DNA from: Lachnospiraceae bacterium
GTDB taxonomy: Bacteria; Bacillota; Clostridia; Lachnospirales; Lachnospiraceae
NCBI GenBank assembly: GCA_015258065.1
Contig: JABZIZ010000005.1
Coordinates: 66,330-130,329 of the forward strand
Length of the DNA stretch: 64,000 nt
Reading direction: 5' to 3'
Shown here: in pieces, positions 26,172 through 34,255 of the stretch
Numbering within the stretch: position 1 is the first letter of the stretch
Layout: every line of letters starts with the position of its first letter
The notes under the pieces: generated by a model
What the model was told of the DNA's origin: nothing
Databases searched by the model: none
Seen by the model: the letters and a program-made list of their open reading frames with translations, nothing else
Program-made: the position numbers and the translations under genes

Positions 26172-27011
26172 TCACTCCGGTTTCTTACATCCAGTTTCCA
26201 ATTTTTCTCCCACGGCCTGACCAAGACGAACGGGCACCTCTCTTCCTTCCAAAGACGCCTTCCGGATATTCGGAAAAATATTTACCCTATTTTTTTGCAG
26301 AAGAACAATAATGGTCGAGCCACCATAAAGGAAGCATCCTTTTTCCTCTCCTCTGGAAAAAGAATACCTCCGATGATAATTACGAATTTTTCCGACCAGC
26401 ATCGCCCCCACTTCCACCTGAACAACTTTTCCAAAATGTGCCGTGTGCATGAGAGTATACTCGCGACAGTTTTCCGTAAAAACAGGGATCTCCCGCAAGG
26501 CGATGGGGCGTACGGTATGCAAAACACCGGGGATAAAGATATTGTCTTCTTTCCACCCGTCGTCCAGATAGAAATATCTGTGGTAATGCTGCACACACAA
26601 CCGGTAAACCAGACAGGTTCCCCCTTCAAACTCCTTCGCCAGCGCCGTGTTCTGCAACAAAGCTTCCACCGTATACCGACTTTGTTTAATGGGAAGAACC
26701 GTGGTTTGCCGAATCTCCCAGACACTGAGCAGTCCGTCACAAGGCGCAACCAGTGATGATGCCCTCCGGTCCACCGGCCTTTTCTCCGGCTTGAGTTTAC
26801 GGGTAAAACAATCATTGAAGGAACGAAAATCTGTCTGTTCGCATTCCTTCAGCTCAATATGATTTTTTTTCACGAACGGATGAATCAAAGGAACGGACAG
26901 AGGAGAATCCAAGAATTTACCAACGAAAACAGAGAAGGGCCTCCAAGTCAGAAATTGCAACAGCAAACGTCCCGGCGCGGTTTTATATAAAAACAGCAGC
27001 TCTCTTCCCAT
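26172..27011 (-). CDS. psd: Phosphatidylserine decarboxylase
   Basis: This proenzyme of about 279 residues decarboxylates phosphatidylserine to phosphatidylethanolamine at the membrane. It self-cleaves at a conserved Gly-Ser bond to form a pyruvoyl group; here the site reads YGGSTIIVLL, a GGST version of the usual LGST. Other family segments are VAPCDGLLSV, VQHYHRYFYLDDG and VGAMLVGKI. The ATG at 27011 has GGGGGA six bases upstream and is preferred over TTG 27017. It is directly downstream of pssA, giving a complete serine-to-ethanolamine lipid branch, and its stop overlaps the mutS start region. Confidence 0.95.
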   Translation of the reverse strand: MGRELLFLYKTAPGRLLLQFLTWRPFSVFVGKFLDSPLSVPLIHPFVKKNHIELKECEQTDFRSFNDCFTRKLKPEKRPVDRRASSLVAPCDGLLSVWEIRQTTVLPIKQSRYTVEALLQNTALAKEFEGGTCLVYRLCVQHYHRYFYLDDGWKEDNIFIPGVLHTVRPIALREIPVFTENCREYTLMHTAHFGKVVQVEVGAMLVGKIRNYHRRYSFSRGEEKGCFLYGGSTIIVLLQKNRVNIFPNIRKASLEGREVPVRLGQAVGEKLETGCKKPE

Positions 27012-27051
27012 ATACAATCCCCCGCTTTTGCTGTCTTTTTCCTTCAGAAAA

Positions 27052-27759
27052 TCAATGAATATGCCTTACCAGCAGCAGTGCAAGAAGCAGAATCAGTGCC
27101 TCTACGGCACCAATTCCCACCATAATCCAAACACCGCATACGCCGGGCTTTTTGACCTGAATCTTAGACACAAAAAGGAAACCGGTAACGAGGAGCGCAA
27201 GATAATAAATCGGTGTAATATCAAAGGGCAGAATATACTGTAAGAGCATAATGGAGGGAAAGATAAGAGCAGCAGAGGTTACCGGCAAACCGATATACGT
27301 TTTTCGACAGCCGCCCTCCGTTTTCTGCCTTTCTTCTTCCATTACATTAAAATATGCAAGCCGAATCAAAGCGGCAAGCACATAAAACATCAAAATAAAA
27401 AGAATCAGAATGGAAACCGCCCGGTCCCCCCCCAGTCCAAAAAACGAGAACCGGGAAATGCCGTAAATCTGCGGTCCCACCGTAGAAATCGCTTCTCCAA
27501 TGCACGCGGGCAAGACTCCAAAAGCCACCAAATCCGCCAAAGAATCAATTTGAATTCCAAAAGCCTTTTCTGCCGGGGAACGATCTTTTTTGGTCCTTGC
27601 GACTCGTCCATCAAAAGCATCGCAAAGACCGCTTAGCATGAGAAAGAAAACGCCCAAATAGGGATGCCCTGCTGCATGCAGCGAAATACAGATTCCCGCT
27701 ACTGCGGACAGGAGGGAGAGATATGTAAGCCAAACCGTATAATCGTAAAACCCTAACAT
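27052..27759 (-). CDS. pssA: CDP-diacylglycerol-serine O-phosphatidyltransferase
   Basis: This 235-residue integral membrane enzyme makes phosphatidylserine from CDP-diacylglycerol and serine. The CDP-alcohol phosphotransferase motif is visible as LCDAFDGRVAR followed by FGIQIDSLAD. The spacing between the AR pair and the G is about 12 rather than the usual eight or nine residues, a variant I believe occurs in related Clostridia. Six or so hydrophobic helices follow. It precedes psd by 41 bases and follows the flippase-like gene by one base. Confidence 0.93.
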   Translation of the reverse strand: MLGFYDYTVWLTYLSLLSAVAGICISLHAAGHPYLGVFFLMLSGLCDAFDGRVARTKKDRSPAEKAFGIQIDSLADLVAFGVLPACIGEAISTVGPQIYGISRFSFFGLGGDRAVSILILFILMFYVLAALIRLAYFNVMEEERQKTEGGCRKTYIGLPVTSAALIFPSIMLLQYILPFDITPIYYLALLVTGFLFVSKIQVKKPGVCGVWIMVGIGAVEALILLLALLLVRHIH

Positions 27760-27760
27760 T

Positions 27761-28801
27761 TTATGATCTCTTTCTGCTTAATATAAAATAATAAGCCGCA
27801 TAACCGATCGCAACCGTGAATCCACTAAGCAAAACACATATATAAAAAGATAAACTCCTGCTTAGAAGTTCCAGACGAACTGCACTGGATTTTGACATCA
27901 TATCACGAAATCCATCCAGCATCAAATAATCTGCTACCCCCATTCCTCCCGGAACAGGAACTGTGTTGGAGCCGATGGCAACCATGCTCTGTATCGTCCA
28001 AATGGGAAAAACGTCCTTTGGGTCGCCCCCCGTTGCCAGAAAAACAAAAGCCGTAACGGATATTTGAGAGACGCGCTGTGCCAGATTCCAGAGATACGCT
28101 CCGACCAGTGCCATTTTGGAACCGGCCATCTGTCCAACACTCTCATGATAAGCTTCAATTCTCTTTTCGTACTTTGCAATCCAAGCCTTCGGCTTTCTAA
28201 GCAGGCGCAGCTTAGAAAGCAGGTAAGCCGTTTTGTGCACCAGAATGTTCAGGATCTGCCGGTGAAATAGCAGCAATAAAAAGAAAATGGCAAAAAGAAC
28301 CAGCACAAAGGACCCGAGCAAAATAAGTCCTCTGGAGAGGAGGTTGAAATGGAAAAAAATTTCCGGTGCGGTCACCAGGCAAAGAAGACCCACTGTCAAA
28401 ATTCCAAGCGTATACATGACAAGATTCATCACCAGCACCGCTGTCGTTACGGAAAGAGGGATTCCACTTTTTTTCATGAAATAGGCGCTTGCAGGTTGCC
28501 CCCCCGAGGCGGATGGAGTGATGGCAGAAAAGAACACATCTCCTGCCGAGAACAAAAAACCCTGTATCGCATTTCTTTTATAACCGACACTATGCAGGAG
28601 GCAAAGAAGGGCGCCACCTTCACAACAGATAAAGCCGAGCATCGCAAAAATGGACATGACCACCCATTTTTTGTCGGCAGAAAGCACAATTTCTTTCAGA
28701 TCATGGAGTGAAAGGCTGTCTGCCTGTGACAAAACGGCAGAGATGCTGAGTACTGCAAGTAGAATTGCGATAAAAAACCAGATTATTTTCTTCTTGTCCA
28801 T
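27761..28801 (-). CDS. Flippase-like membrane protein (LPG synthase TM/UPF0104 family)
   Basis: This protein of about 346 residues has roughly eight membrane helices and matches the lysylphosphatidylglycerol-synthase transmembrane or flippase-like family, shown by DVFFSAITPSASGGQPASAYF, NTVPVPGGMGVADYLMLDG and TTAVLVMNLVMYTLG. It lacks the soluble aminoacyl-transferase domain of MprF, so it is not itself a lysyl-lipid synthase. A role in lipid or isoprenoid translocation is likely but unproven. It is encoded between PAP2 and pssA. ATG 28801 overlaps the end of the PAP2 gene and is preferred over TTG 28810. Confidence 0.87.
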   Translation of the reverse strand: MDKKKIIWFFIAILLAVLSISAVLSQADSLSLHDLKEIVLSADKKWVVMSIFAMLGFICCEGGALLCLLHSVGYKRNAIQGFLFSAGDVFFSAITPSASGGQPASAYFMKKSGIPLSVTTAVLVMNLVMYTLGILTVGLLCLVTAPEIFFHFNLLSRGLILLGSFVLVLFAIFFLLLLFHRQILNILVHKTAYLLSKLRLLRKPKAWIAKYEKRIEAYHESVGQMAGSKMALVGAYLWNLAQRVSQISVTAFVFLATGGDPKDVFPIWTIQSMVAIGSNTVPVPGGMGVADYLMLDGFRDMMSKSSAVRLELLSRSLSFYICVLLSGFTVAIGYAAYYFILSRKRS

Positions 28802-29526
28802 TGATCCCAATGCTCCATGCGCTGATATATTTGTTCAAAGCCTCGTCTGCGTGTGACAAGAATACCGATCTCAAAAAAAGCAATTCCACCTAAAATATCC
28901 ATTAGAACATGCTGTTTGACTAAAACGACCGAAAGACAGACCAGAAACGTCATGATCGTGGTTAGCCACGCATACCATTTTCCGATCTTTTTCTGCGCAA
29001 AGGCCGTTCTTGTACAGAACCAGCTTTCCAAAACGTGAATCGAAGGGAATAAGTTGACCGGTGCATCCATTTGATAAACCCATCTGGTCACCCACTCTGC
29101 CACTCCGGTCCCAATCACCCGGGGCCGCAGAATGGTGGAAGGAATCAAAATAAAACAGCCAAAAGTCAAAATCTTCGCAAACAACTCTGCACTCAGATAT
29201 CGATAACAAAATGATTTGCTCTCTCTGCCACAGATGAGGAAACCAATGATCCACTGTAAATAAGCACCTAGGTAAATAAAAATAAAGCCCGGAATAAACG
29301 GAATCTCCCTGTCCAGCGGAAGAGATAAATCATGGAAGGTGAAATAACCTTTTAAAGACTGAATCCCTATATACCCAACAAAATTGAACGAAAGATTCAA
29401 CAAAAGAGCCGGAATCGCATAAGACGGCAGAAGACTCTTGAATCGTTTTCGAAGCGGATGAATTTCTTTCAAGCTGGCTCTCTTCCTCTGTAGATGTCTC
29501 TTTCTCCTCTGTAGAAGCAACGCCAA
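28783..29526 (-). CDS. PAP2-family membrane phosphatase
   Basis: This 247-residue membrane protein shows the PAP2 motifs: TILRPRV (the first motif, KxxxxxxRP-like), FPSIHVLESW (PSxH) and VVLVKQHVLMDILGG (final His-Asp motif, in which the usual SR pair is altered). It probably dephosphorylates a lipid phosphate such as phosphatidic acid, phosphatidylglycerol phosphate or undecaprenyl pyrophosphate. It opens the phospholipid gene group. No ATG is available near the N-terminus: TTG 29526 opens the frame and TTG 29472 is an alternative after AGAGGA. The first 30 residues are strongly basic. Substrate is uncertain. Confidence 0.85.
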   Translation of the reverse strand: MALLLQRRKRHLQRKRASLKEIHPLRKRFKSLLPSYAIPALLLNLSFNFVGYIGIQSLKGYFTFHDLSLPLDREIPFIPGFIFIYLGAYLQWIIGFLICGRESKSFCYRYLSAELFAKILTFGCFILIPSTILRPRVIGTGVAEWVTRWVYQMDAPVNLFPSIHVLESWFCTRTAFAQKKIGKWYAWLTTIMTFLVCLSVVLVKQHVLMDILGGIAFFEIGILVTRRRGFEQIYQRMEHWDQWTRRK

Positions 29527-29596
29527 TTATTGTAGCATCTATTTGTACTTTTTACACCTGTTTTTTCCTATCCCCTGCACGGATCCACCCCGTCAT

Positions 29597-29628
29597 ACTA
29601 AAAAAAGTGTGTTCTAAAAAGAACACAC
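29597..29628 (-). terminator. Intrinsic terminator after tcdA
   Basis: An 8-bp stem (GTGTGTTC/GAACACAC, 29607-29628) is followed on the minus strand by seven consecutive T residues (29600-29606). This is a textbook terminator ending the dnaJ-tcdA transcript 27 bases past the tcdA stop. Confidence 0.92.
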
Positions 29629-29654
29629 CGTCGCTCCTCTGTTTTGTTTTGTCT

Positions 29655-30482
29655 TCATCCCCATTGCACTTCACTTGACTTCATCAGTTCTCTCACTACA
29701 ACCGATGCGGCCAGAAGCCCGGCTGCAGGAGGCACAAAGGCGCAGGATGCAGGCGTATCTTTTTGTCTCCTTAGCGGTAAATTCCTCTTCTCCGACTCTT
29801 CTTTCTCCGCGCTTCTCTCATTCACCTCTTCCCTCTTCTCGGGAAGAGGCTTCATAGAAGGTTCTGTGGAATAAACCACCTTGAGATGCTGAACCCCTCG
29901 TTTTCTCAACTCCCGCCTCATGATTCTGGCAAGCGGATCCATGCTGGTTTCAAACAGATCACAGGTCTGCAACTTCGAGGGATCCATTTTATTCCCCGCT
30001 CCCATACAGGAGATAATGGGTACCTGTGCTTTCTGCGCTTCCAAAATCAGCCCGATTTTGGCACTGACCGTATCAATCGCATCCAGGATATAATCATAGT
30101 TCTGAAACTCCAGACCGTTTGCCTCTTCGCTACCGGGCAGATAAAAAACGGGATGTTTCATCACTCGGATTTCAGGATTGATGTCATGAATCCTTTCTTC
30201 ACACACATCCGTCTTTCTCCTTCCAAGATTCGGGATCAGTGCCATACATTGACGGTTTAAATTGGTTTCATTATAAAAATCGTTGTCAATGACATCAATG
30301 GTTCCTATATTGCTCCTTGCCAATGCCTCCACTGCACTGCCTCCGACTCCTCCCAGTCCAAAAACCGCCACTCTTTTTGAGAAAAGTGCCTCTACCGCTT
30401 CCTTCCCGAATAAACGGATGGTTCTTTGATAGGCATTCTCCGGGCATTTTTTTATGAAACCGCTTCCATTTCCCGTCATCAT
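29655..30482 (-). CDS. tcdA: tRNA threonylcarbamoyladenosine dehydratase TcdA-like
   Basis: This E1/ThiF-like protein of about 275 residues forms cyclic t6A at position 37 of ANN-decoding tRNAs. The adenylating Rossmann motif is GLGGVGGSAVEAL, then IDNDFYNETNLNRQ; DAIDTVSAKIGLI and CMGAGNKMDPS are family segments. The region after VVYSTEP is highly charged (EKREEVNERSAEKEESEKRN) and looks disordered before the final GLLAASVVVREL. ATG 30482 follows AGAGGA and avoids overlap with the dnaJ-like gene. A terminator closes the transcript. Confidence 0.93.
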   Translation of the reverse strand: MMTGNGSGFIKKCPENAYQRTIRLFGKEAVEALFSKRVAVFGLGGVGGSAVEALARSNIGTIDVIDNDFYNETNLNRQCMALIPNLGRRKTDVCEERIHDINPEIRVMKHPVFYLPGSEEANGLEFQNYDYILDAIDTVSAKIGLILEAQKAQVPIISCMGAGNKMDPSKLQTCDLFETSMDPLARIMRRELRKRGVQHLKVVYSTEPSMKPLPEKREEVNERSAEKEESEKRNLPLRRQKDTPASCAFVPPAAGLLAASVVVRELMKSSEVQWG

Positions 30483-30498
30483 TCTAAAGCTGTCCTCT

Positions 30499-31548
30499 TT
30501 ATGCGGCATTTGCCGCTTTCTTTGCATTCATCAACTCATCCAGTTTTTTTACACACTCTTTCTCTTCTTCCGTTAAATTCCTTGGGACAATAATTTCTAC
30601 CACCGCATACAAATCTCCCCGTGTTCCCTTATTTTTCAAAGAAGGCATCCCTTTTCCTTTCATTCGGATTTTACTACCGCTTTGCGTCCCTTGCGGAATC
30701 TTCACCATCAACGTTTTATGGTCCAGCGTCTGAATCTTCACCTCTCCTCCCAAAACGGCGGTGGTAAAGGGAACCATCGTCTTCATATACAGGTCAGATC
30801 CCTTGCGCTCGACTCCCTTGCGGGGAAGGATATGTACTTGAAGGTATAAGTCTCCCTTCCGTAGACGATCCGTCTGCCCCTGCCCCTTTAAACGAATGCT
30901 CTGTCCTTCCTCAATGCCTGCCGGAATATGGACGATCAGAGAATGTGTCCTGCCATCTCCCAGCTGAAAAGACACTTTCTTATCCGCTCCCAAAACGGCA
31001 TCTTGAAGGTCCACCTGAATTTCCGATGTTACATCCCCACTGCCAGAAAAGGCGTCGCTCCCATCAAACCCTGTGTGTTCGCGAAAGCCTTCAAAAGAGC
31101 CGGATCCGTCGCCGCTCTGAAAATGAACCGTCTTTCCCTTCCTGTCGCCAAATACGTTCCCAAACAGATCTCCAAAGAGATCATTCGGATCCCCTTCAAA
31201 ATGGATGTTTTGCCCGAAAGGATTTCCACCTTCAAAATGCATATTCCGGTAATACCTTCCATCCCCTCCAAAATGGAAAGGATTTCCTTCGCTCTCTGCC
31301 CGGTTCTGCTTCGCAGCACCGCTCTCATCAAAGGTGGCAAATCCATACTGATCGTACAACTTGCGCTTCTTCGGATCTCCTAAAACACCATAGGCTTCCT
31401 GCACTTCGCGAAACTTCTGCTCTGCCTGTTGATCTCCGGGGTTGGTATCCGGATGATATTTTTTGACCAGGGTCCGATATTGCTTTTTTAACTCTTTATC
31501 TGTTGCGCTCCTTGATACACCGAGCACCTCATAATAATCCTGTTTCAT
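30499..31548 (-). CDS. DnaJ-like co-chaperone without zinc finger (CbpA type)
   Basis: This protein of about 349 residues starts with a J domain (DYYEVLGVSRSATDKELKKQ with the HPD triad in KKYHPDTN), then a Gly/Phe/Asp-rich region of about 100 residues, then the two DnaJ C-terminal beta domains (HIPAGIEEGQSIRLKGQG, GGEVKIQTLDHKTLMVKIPQGTQ). The CxxCxGxG zinc finger is missing, as in CbpA. It should stimulate a DnaK partner encoded elsewhere. ATG 31548 has GAGGTG five bases upstream. It has its own promoter and precedes tcdA. Confidence 0.93.
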   Translation of the reverse strand: MKQDYYEVLGVSRSATDKELKKQYRTLVKKYHPDTNPGDQQAEQKFREVQEAYGVLGDPKKRKLYDQYGFATFDESGAAKQNRAESEGNPFHFGGDGRYYRNMHFEGGNPFGQNIHFEGDPNDLFGDLFGNVFGDRKGKTVHFQSGDGSGSFEGFREHTGFDGSDAFSGSGDVTSEIQVDLQDAVLGADKKVSFQLGDGRTHSLIVHIPAGIEEGQSIRLKGQGQTDRLRKGDLYLQVHILPRKGVERKGSDLYMKTMVPFTTAVLGGEVKIQTLDHKTLMVKIPQGTQSGSKIRMKGKGMPSLKNKGTRGDLYAVVEIIVPRNLTEEEKECVKKLDELMNAKKAANAA

Positions 31549-31593
31549 ATACACCTCGCTTCGCATCATATCCGCTTTTTATATACTATATAT

Positions 31594-31622
31594 GTTATAG
31601 CACATATAGAACAGTTTTGCAA
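31594..31622 (-). promoter_or_regulatory. Predicted promoter of dnaJ-like/tcdA operon
   Basis: On the minus strand TTGCAA (31617-31622), a 17-base spacer and TATAAC (31594-31599) lie about 45 bases before the start codon. No CIRCE-type inverted repeat is present, so HrcA control is not suggested. Confidence 0.65.
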
Positions 31623-31685
31623 TGCATTTTTGCAAGGGTTTGGAGGAAAATCTTGAGAAGCGCTCCTGTATCGTGCAGGGTCTCA

Positions 31686-31727
31686 AACCAATCTTTTAAA
31701 ACCAATCATTTAAAACCAATCATTTAA
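31686..31727 (-). repeat. Three tandem 14-base repeats at end of L,D-transpeptidase gene
   Basis: Units at 31686-31699, 31700-31713 and 31714-31727 read aaccaatc(t/a)tttaa. The third spans the stop codon of the transpeptidase gene. The other two lie just beyond it. No stem is formed. Confidence 0.85.
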
Positions 31728-32796
31728 AAACCAAAACCGGAGTATGAACCGCAATCATACCATACAGCTGTCTTGCTGCTTGAGGCGGCAGGTTAATACA
31801 CCCATGAGAACCCGCATTTGTATAGATGGCTCCTCCAAAACTCTTTCTCCAAGAAGCGTCATGAATCCCGATATTACGGTAGATGGGCATCCAGTATTGC
31901 ACAAAGGCTTTATATCCATCTCCTCTCAGGGTACGGTTGGTTTGTTTCCCATAAACCCGGAAAAAACCTTGCGGTGTCTCTCGTTTTAATTTCTCGTTTC
32001 CGGTTACAATATCTGTAACCAGCTTTTGCTCTCCATTCTCATAGTAATAGAGCTTTTGTTCGCTTAAATTGATTTCAATATAGGTGGTTCCTACCGATTG
32101 AATTTTAGGAGTTTCTCCGGAATCTGTAAATATTCTCCAGTCTGTCGTTTGATGCCCGATGATTGCATTTTTTAAAACTTGAAACTCCGTGGCAGCGTCA
32201 TAGGTATCCTTCCCGGGAACCTTGTTTTCTGTAGGAAAAGAAATCGTTCTTCCATCGGTGGCAACAAATTGTATGATTTCGTCTGTGCCCTCCCCTAAAA
32301 AGGTAGAAAATAGATGGTTCATCGATTGAAAGAGAGCTGCTTCGCTAATCAGAGGAACCCCCTCTTCGTTGCAGATGACCCCCTGCACCGAGTAGAGATT
32401 TTCCGGAAGCGTGCTTTCCCGTCCCTGAATCAGAAACAAACCGCTACCGGTTGCCGAATTGATCCTCTGCTGTCTCATGGATGAGAGATTCTGATCGGTT
32501 ACCAGCCAGTAGGGCAAAAAATTCCCATCAATGGCCGCAACCTTGTCTCCCCATTGATAAGTCACTCTAAAATCGGAAATCGCATTCAACTGCTCCGTCA
32601 AAAAAAGATTCTGACGATCCAACCAGCCCGTGTCTTCTGCCGCATACGCACTCATAGAAGCAAAGAGAAAAAATAAAAGAAAAACAACCGCTGTTCTTCC
32701 TGTCAAAAAGACTGCTCTTACGACAAGAAAAACCCTTTGGACACAGAGCCTATCTAAAGCCCCTCCGTACTTCTTTTCTCGGTGTTTCATTGGCAT
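31720..32796 (-). CDS. Secreted L,D-transpeptidase (YkuD domain)
   Basis: This protein of about 358 residues has an N-terminal hydrophobic signal ending ASMSAYAAED, a long central region and a C-terminal YkuD domain. The catalytic motif is SHGCINLP with the nucleophilic cysteine, and the upstream histidine lies in IGIHDASW. It should make 3-3 peptidoglycan cross-links or attach proteins to the wall outside the cell. The start is uncertain: ATG 32796 overlaps miaB by 47 bases and gives two hydrophobic stretches, and a TTG at about 32706 would give a cleaner signal peptide. It ends in tandem repeats. Confidence 0.9.
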   Translation of the reverse strand: MPMKHREKKYGGALDRLCVQRVFLVVRAVFLTGRTAVVFLLFFLFASMSAYAAEDTGWLDRQNLFLTEQLNAISDFRVTYQWGDKVAAIDGNFLPYWLVTDQNLSSMRQQRINSATGSGLFLIQGRESTLPENLYSVQGVICNEEGVPLISEAALFQSMNHLFSTFLGEGTDEIIQFVATDGRTISFPTENKVPGKDTYDAATEFQVLKNAIIGHQTTDWRIFTDSGETPKIQSVGTTYIEINLSEQKLYYYENGEQKLVTDIVTGNEKLKRETPQGFFRVYGKQTNRTLRGDGYKAFVQYWMPIYRNIGIHDASWRKSFGGAIYTNAGSHGCINLPPQAARQLYGMIAVHTPVLVFK

Positions 32797-34255
32797 CCTC
32801 CATGATTTCGCCCAGATAATAAAATCCGCGACACTCCGTCAACCTGACATCCTGAAAAGTACCGATCCGATCTTTTCCCCCTTTGACATGAACCAGAGCA
32901 TTATTCGACATCCTACCTGTTACCATCGAGGCATCGTGATCGTTCACCTCTTCGATCAGAACCTGGTGGATCTGTCCCTCTTTCCCCATTGATTGCGTTC
33001 TTGCTGTTTCCTGTACGACTTTTAAAAGACGGTCAAAATTGCGTTTTACCGCTTTTTCATCGCATTGATCCGCAAAGCCGGCTGCCGGCGTTCCCGTTCG
33101 TCTGGAATAGATGAACGTAAATGCGTTGTCATATTTTGCCTGTTCTACTACGTCAATGGTTTCCTGTACATCCTCCTCCGTTTCTCCGGGAAAACCAACG
33201 ATCAAGTCTGTCGTCAGTGCAAGATCCGGCACGGCCGTCCTGATCTTTTTTACAAGGGTCAGATAAGACTCCTTCGTATAATGACGGTTCATTCTGTCCA
33301 AAACCTTGTTGGATCCGGATTGCAGCGGCAAATGCAGATGTCTTGCCACCTTTTCATTTTCTGCTATCACGCGAATCAAATCATCGGAAAGGTCTTTGGG
33401 ATGAGAAGTCATAAAGCGTACACGCTCAATACCGTCGATCCTGCACACTTCTTCTAACAGTTCCGGAAAAGATACGGCAGTCTCCAATCCCTTGCCATAG
33501 GAATTGACGTTCTGCCCTAGTAACATGACTTCTTTTACCCCGTCCTGTGCTAATTTTTCGATTTCCCTGAGGATATCCTGCGGTCTTCTACTTTTCTCCC
33601 TTCCTCTCACATAGGGCACAATACAGTAGCTGCAAAAATTATCGCAGCCATAGGTAATATTTACCCCCGATTTAAACCGGTACTTTCGTGCGGTGGGAAG
33701 ATCCTCTATCATCTTATCGGACTCTTTCCAAATATCGATAACCATACGGTCCGATTCCAGCATCGTCACCAGAAGCTCCGCAAATTTAAAAATATTATAC
33801 GTCCCAAAAATCAGATCCACGAAGCGGTAGCTTTCCCTGATTTTTTCGATTGCCACCTGTTCTTGCATCATACATCCACAGATGGCAATCTTCATTTCGG
33901 GATTCTCTTTTTTCAGCGCTCCGGAATAGCCGAGTCTGCCGTACAGTCGGTTATCTGCATTTTCTCTTACGGTACAGGTATTATAGATAATGAAATCCGC
34001 ATCTTCCCGATCGGTCATCCGGTATCCGACCTCCTGTAGAATACCGGACAGCTTCTCCGAATCGCGAACGTTCATCTGACAGCCGAATGTCATCGTACAT
34101 GCGGTCAGAGGACGTCCGAGGAGTCTTTCCTTCTGCTGAAGGATTTTCTTCGCCCGTTCGATAAAATAATACTGACGCTGCGGCTCCTCCCGGGGTACCT
34201 CCCGCTCCAAAACATCCCTTCCGATTCTATCCTCATTCCACATGTTTTCCGTCAT
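32750..34255 (-). CDS. miaB: tRNA methylthiotransferase MiaB
   Basis: This 501-residue radical SAM enzyme adds the 2-methylthio group to i6A37 of tRNA. The N-terminal UPF0004 cysteines are in TFGCQMNVRDSE, YNTCTVREN and ICGCMM; the radical SAM cluster is in YGCDNFCSYCIVPYVRGRE; a TRAM-like domain closes the protein. The N-terminal 50 residues are longer than in E. coli MiaB, as is usual in Firmicutes. ATG follows GAGGAAC directly and overlaps pepT by 23 bases. It acts after MiaA (20313-21329). Confidence 0.96.
   Translation of the reverse strand: MTENMWNEDRIGRDVLEREVPREEPQRQYYFIERAKKILQQKERLLGRPLTACTMTFGCQMNVRDSEKLSGILQEVGYRMTDREDADFIIYNTCTVRENADNRLYGRLGYSGALKKENPEMKIAICGCMMQEQVAIEKIRESYRFVDLIFGTYNIFKFAELLVTMLESDRMVIDIWKESDKMIEDLPTARKYRFKSGVNITYGCDNFCSYCIVPYVRGREKSRRPQDILREIEKLAQDGVKEVMLLGQNVNSYGKGLETAVSFPELLEEVCRIDGIERVRFMTSHPKDLSDDLIRVIAENEKVARHLHLPLQSGSNKVLDRMNRHYTKESYLTLVKKIRTAVPDLALTTDLIVGFPGETEEDVQETIDVVEQAKYDNAFTFIYSRRTGTPAAGFADQCDEKAVKRNFDRLLKVVQETARTQSMGKEGQIHQVLIEEVNDHDASMVTGRMSNNALVHVKGGKDRIGTFQDVRLTECRGFYYLGEIMEDANETPRKEVRRGFR

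Noticed and set aside
26295..26756. Plus-strand reading frame of 153 codons inside psd
   Set aside because: Shadow of psd, which has strong family motifs on the other strand.
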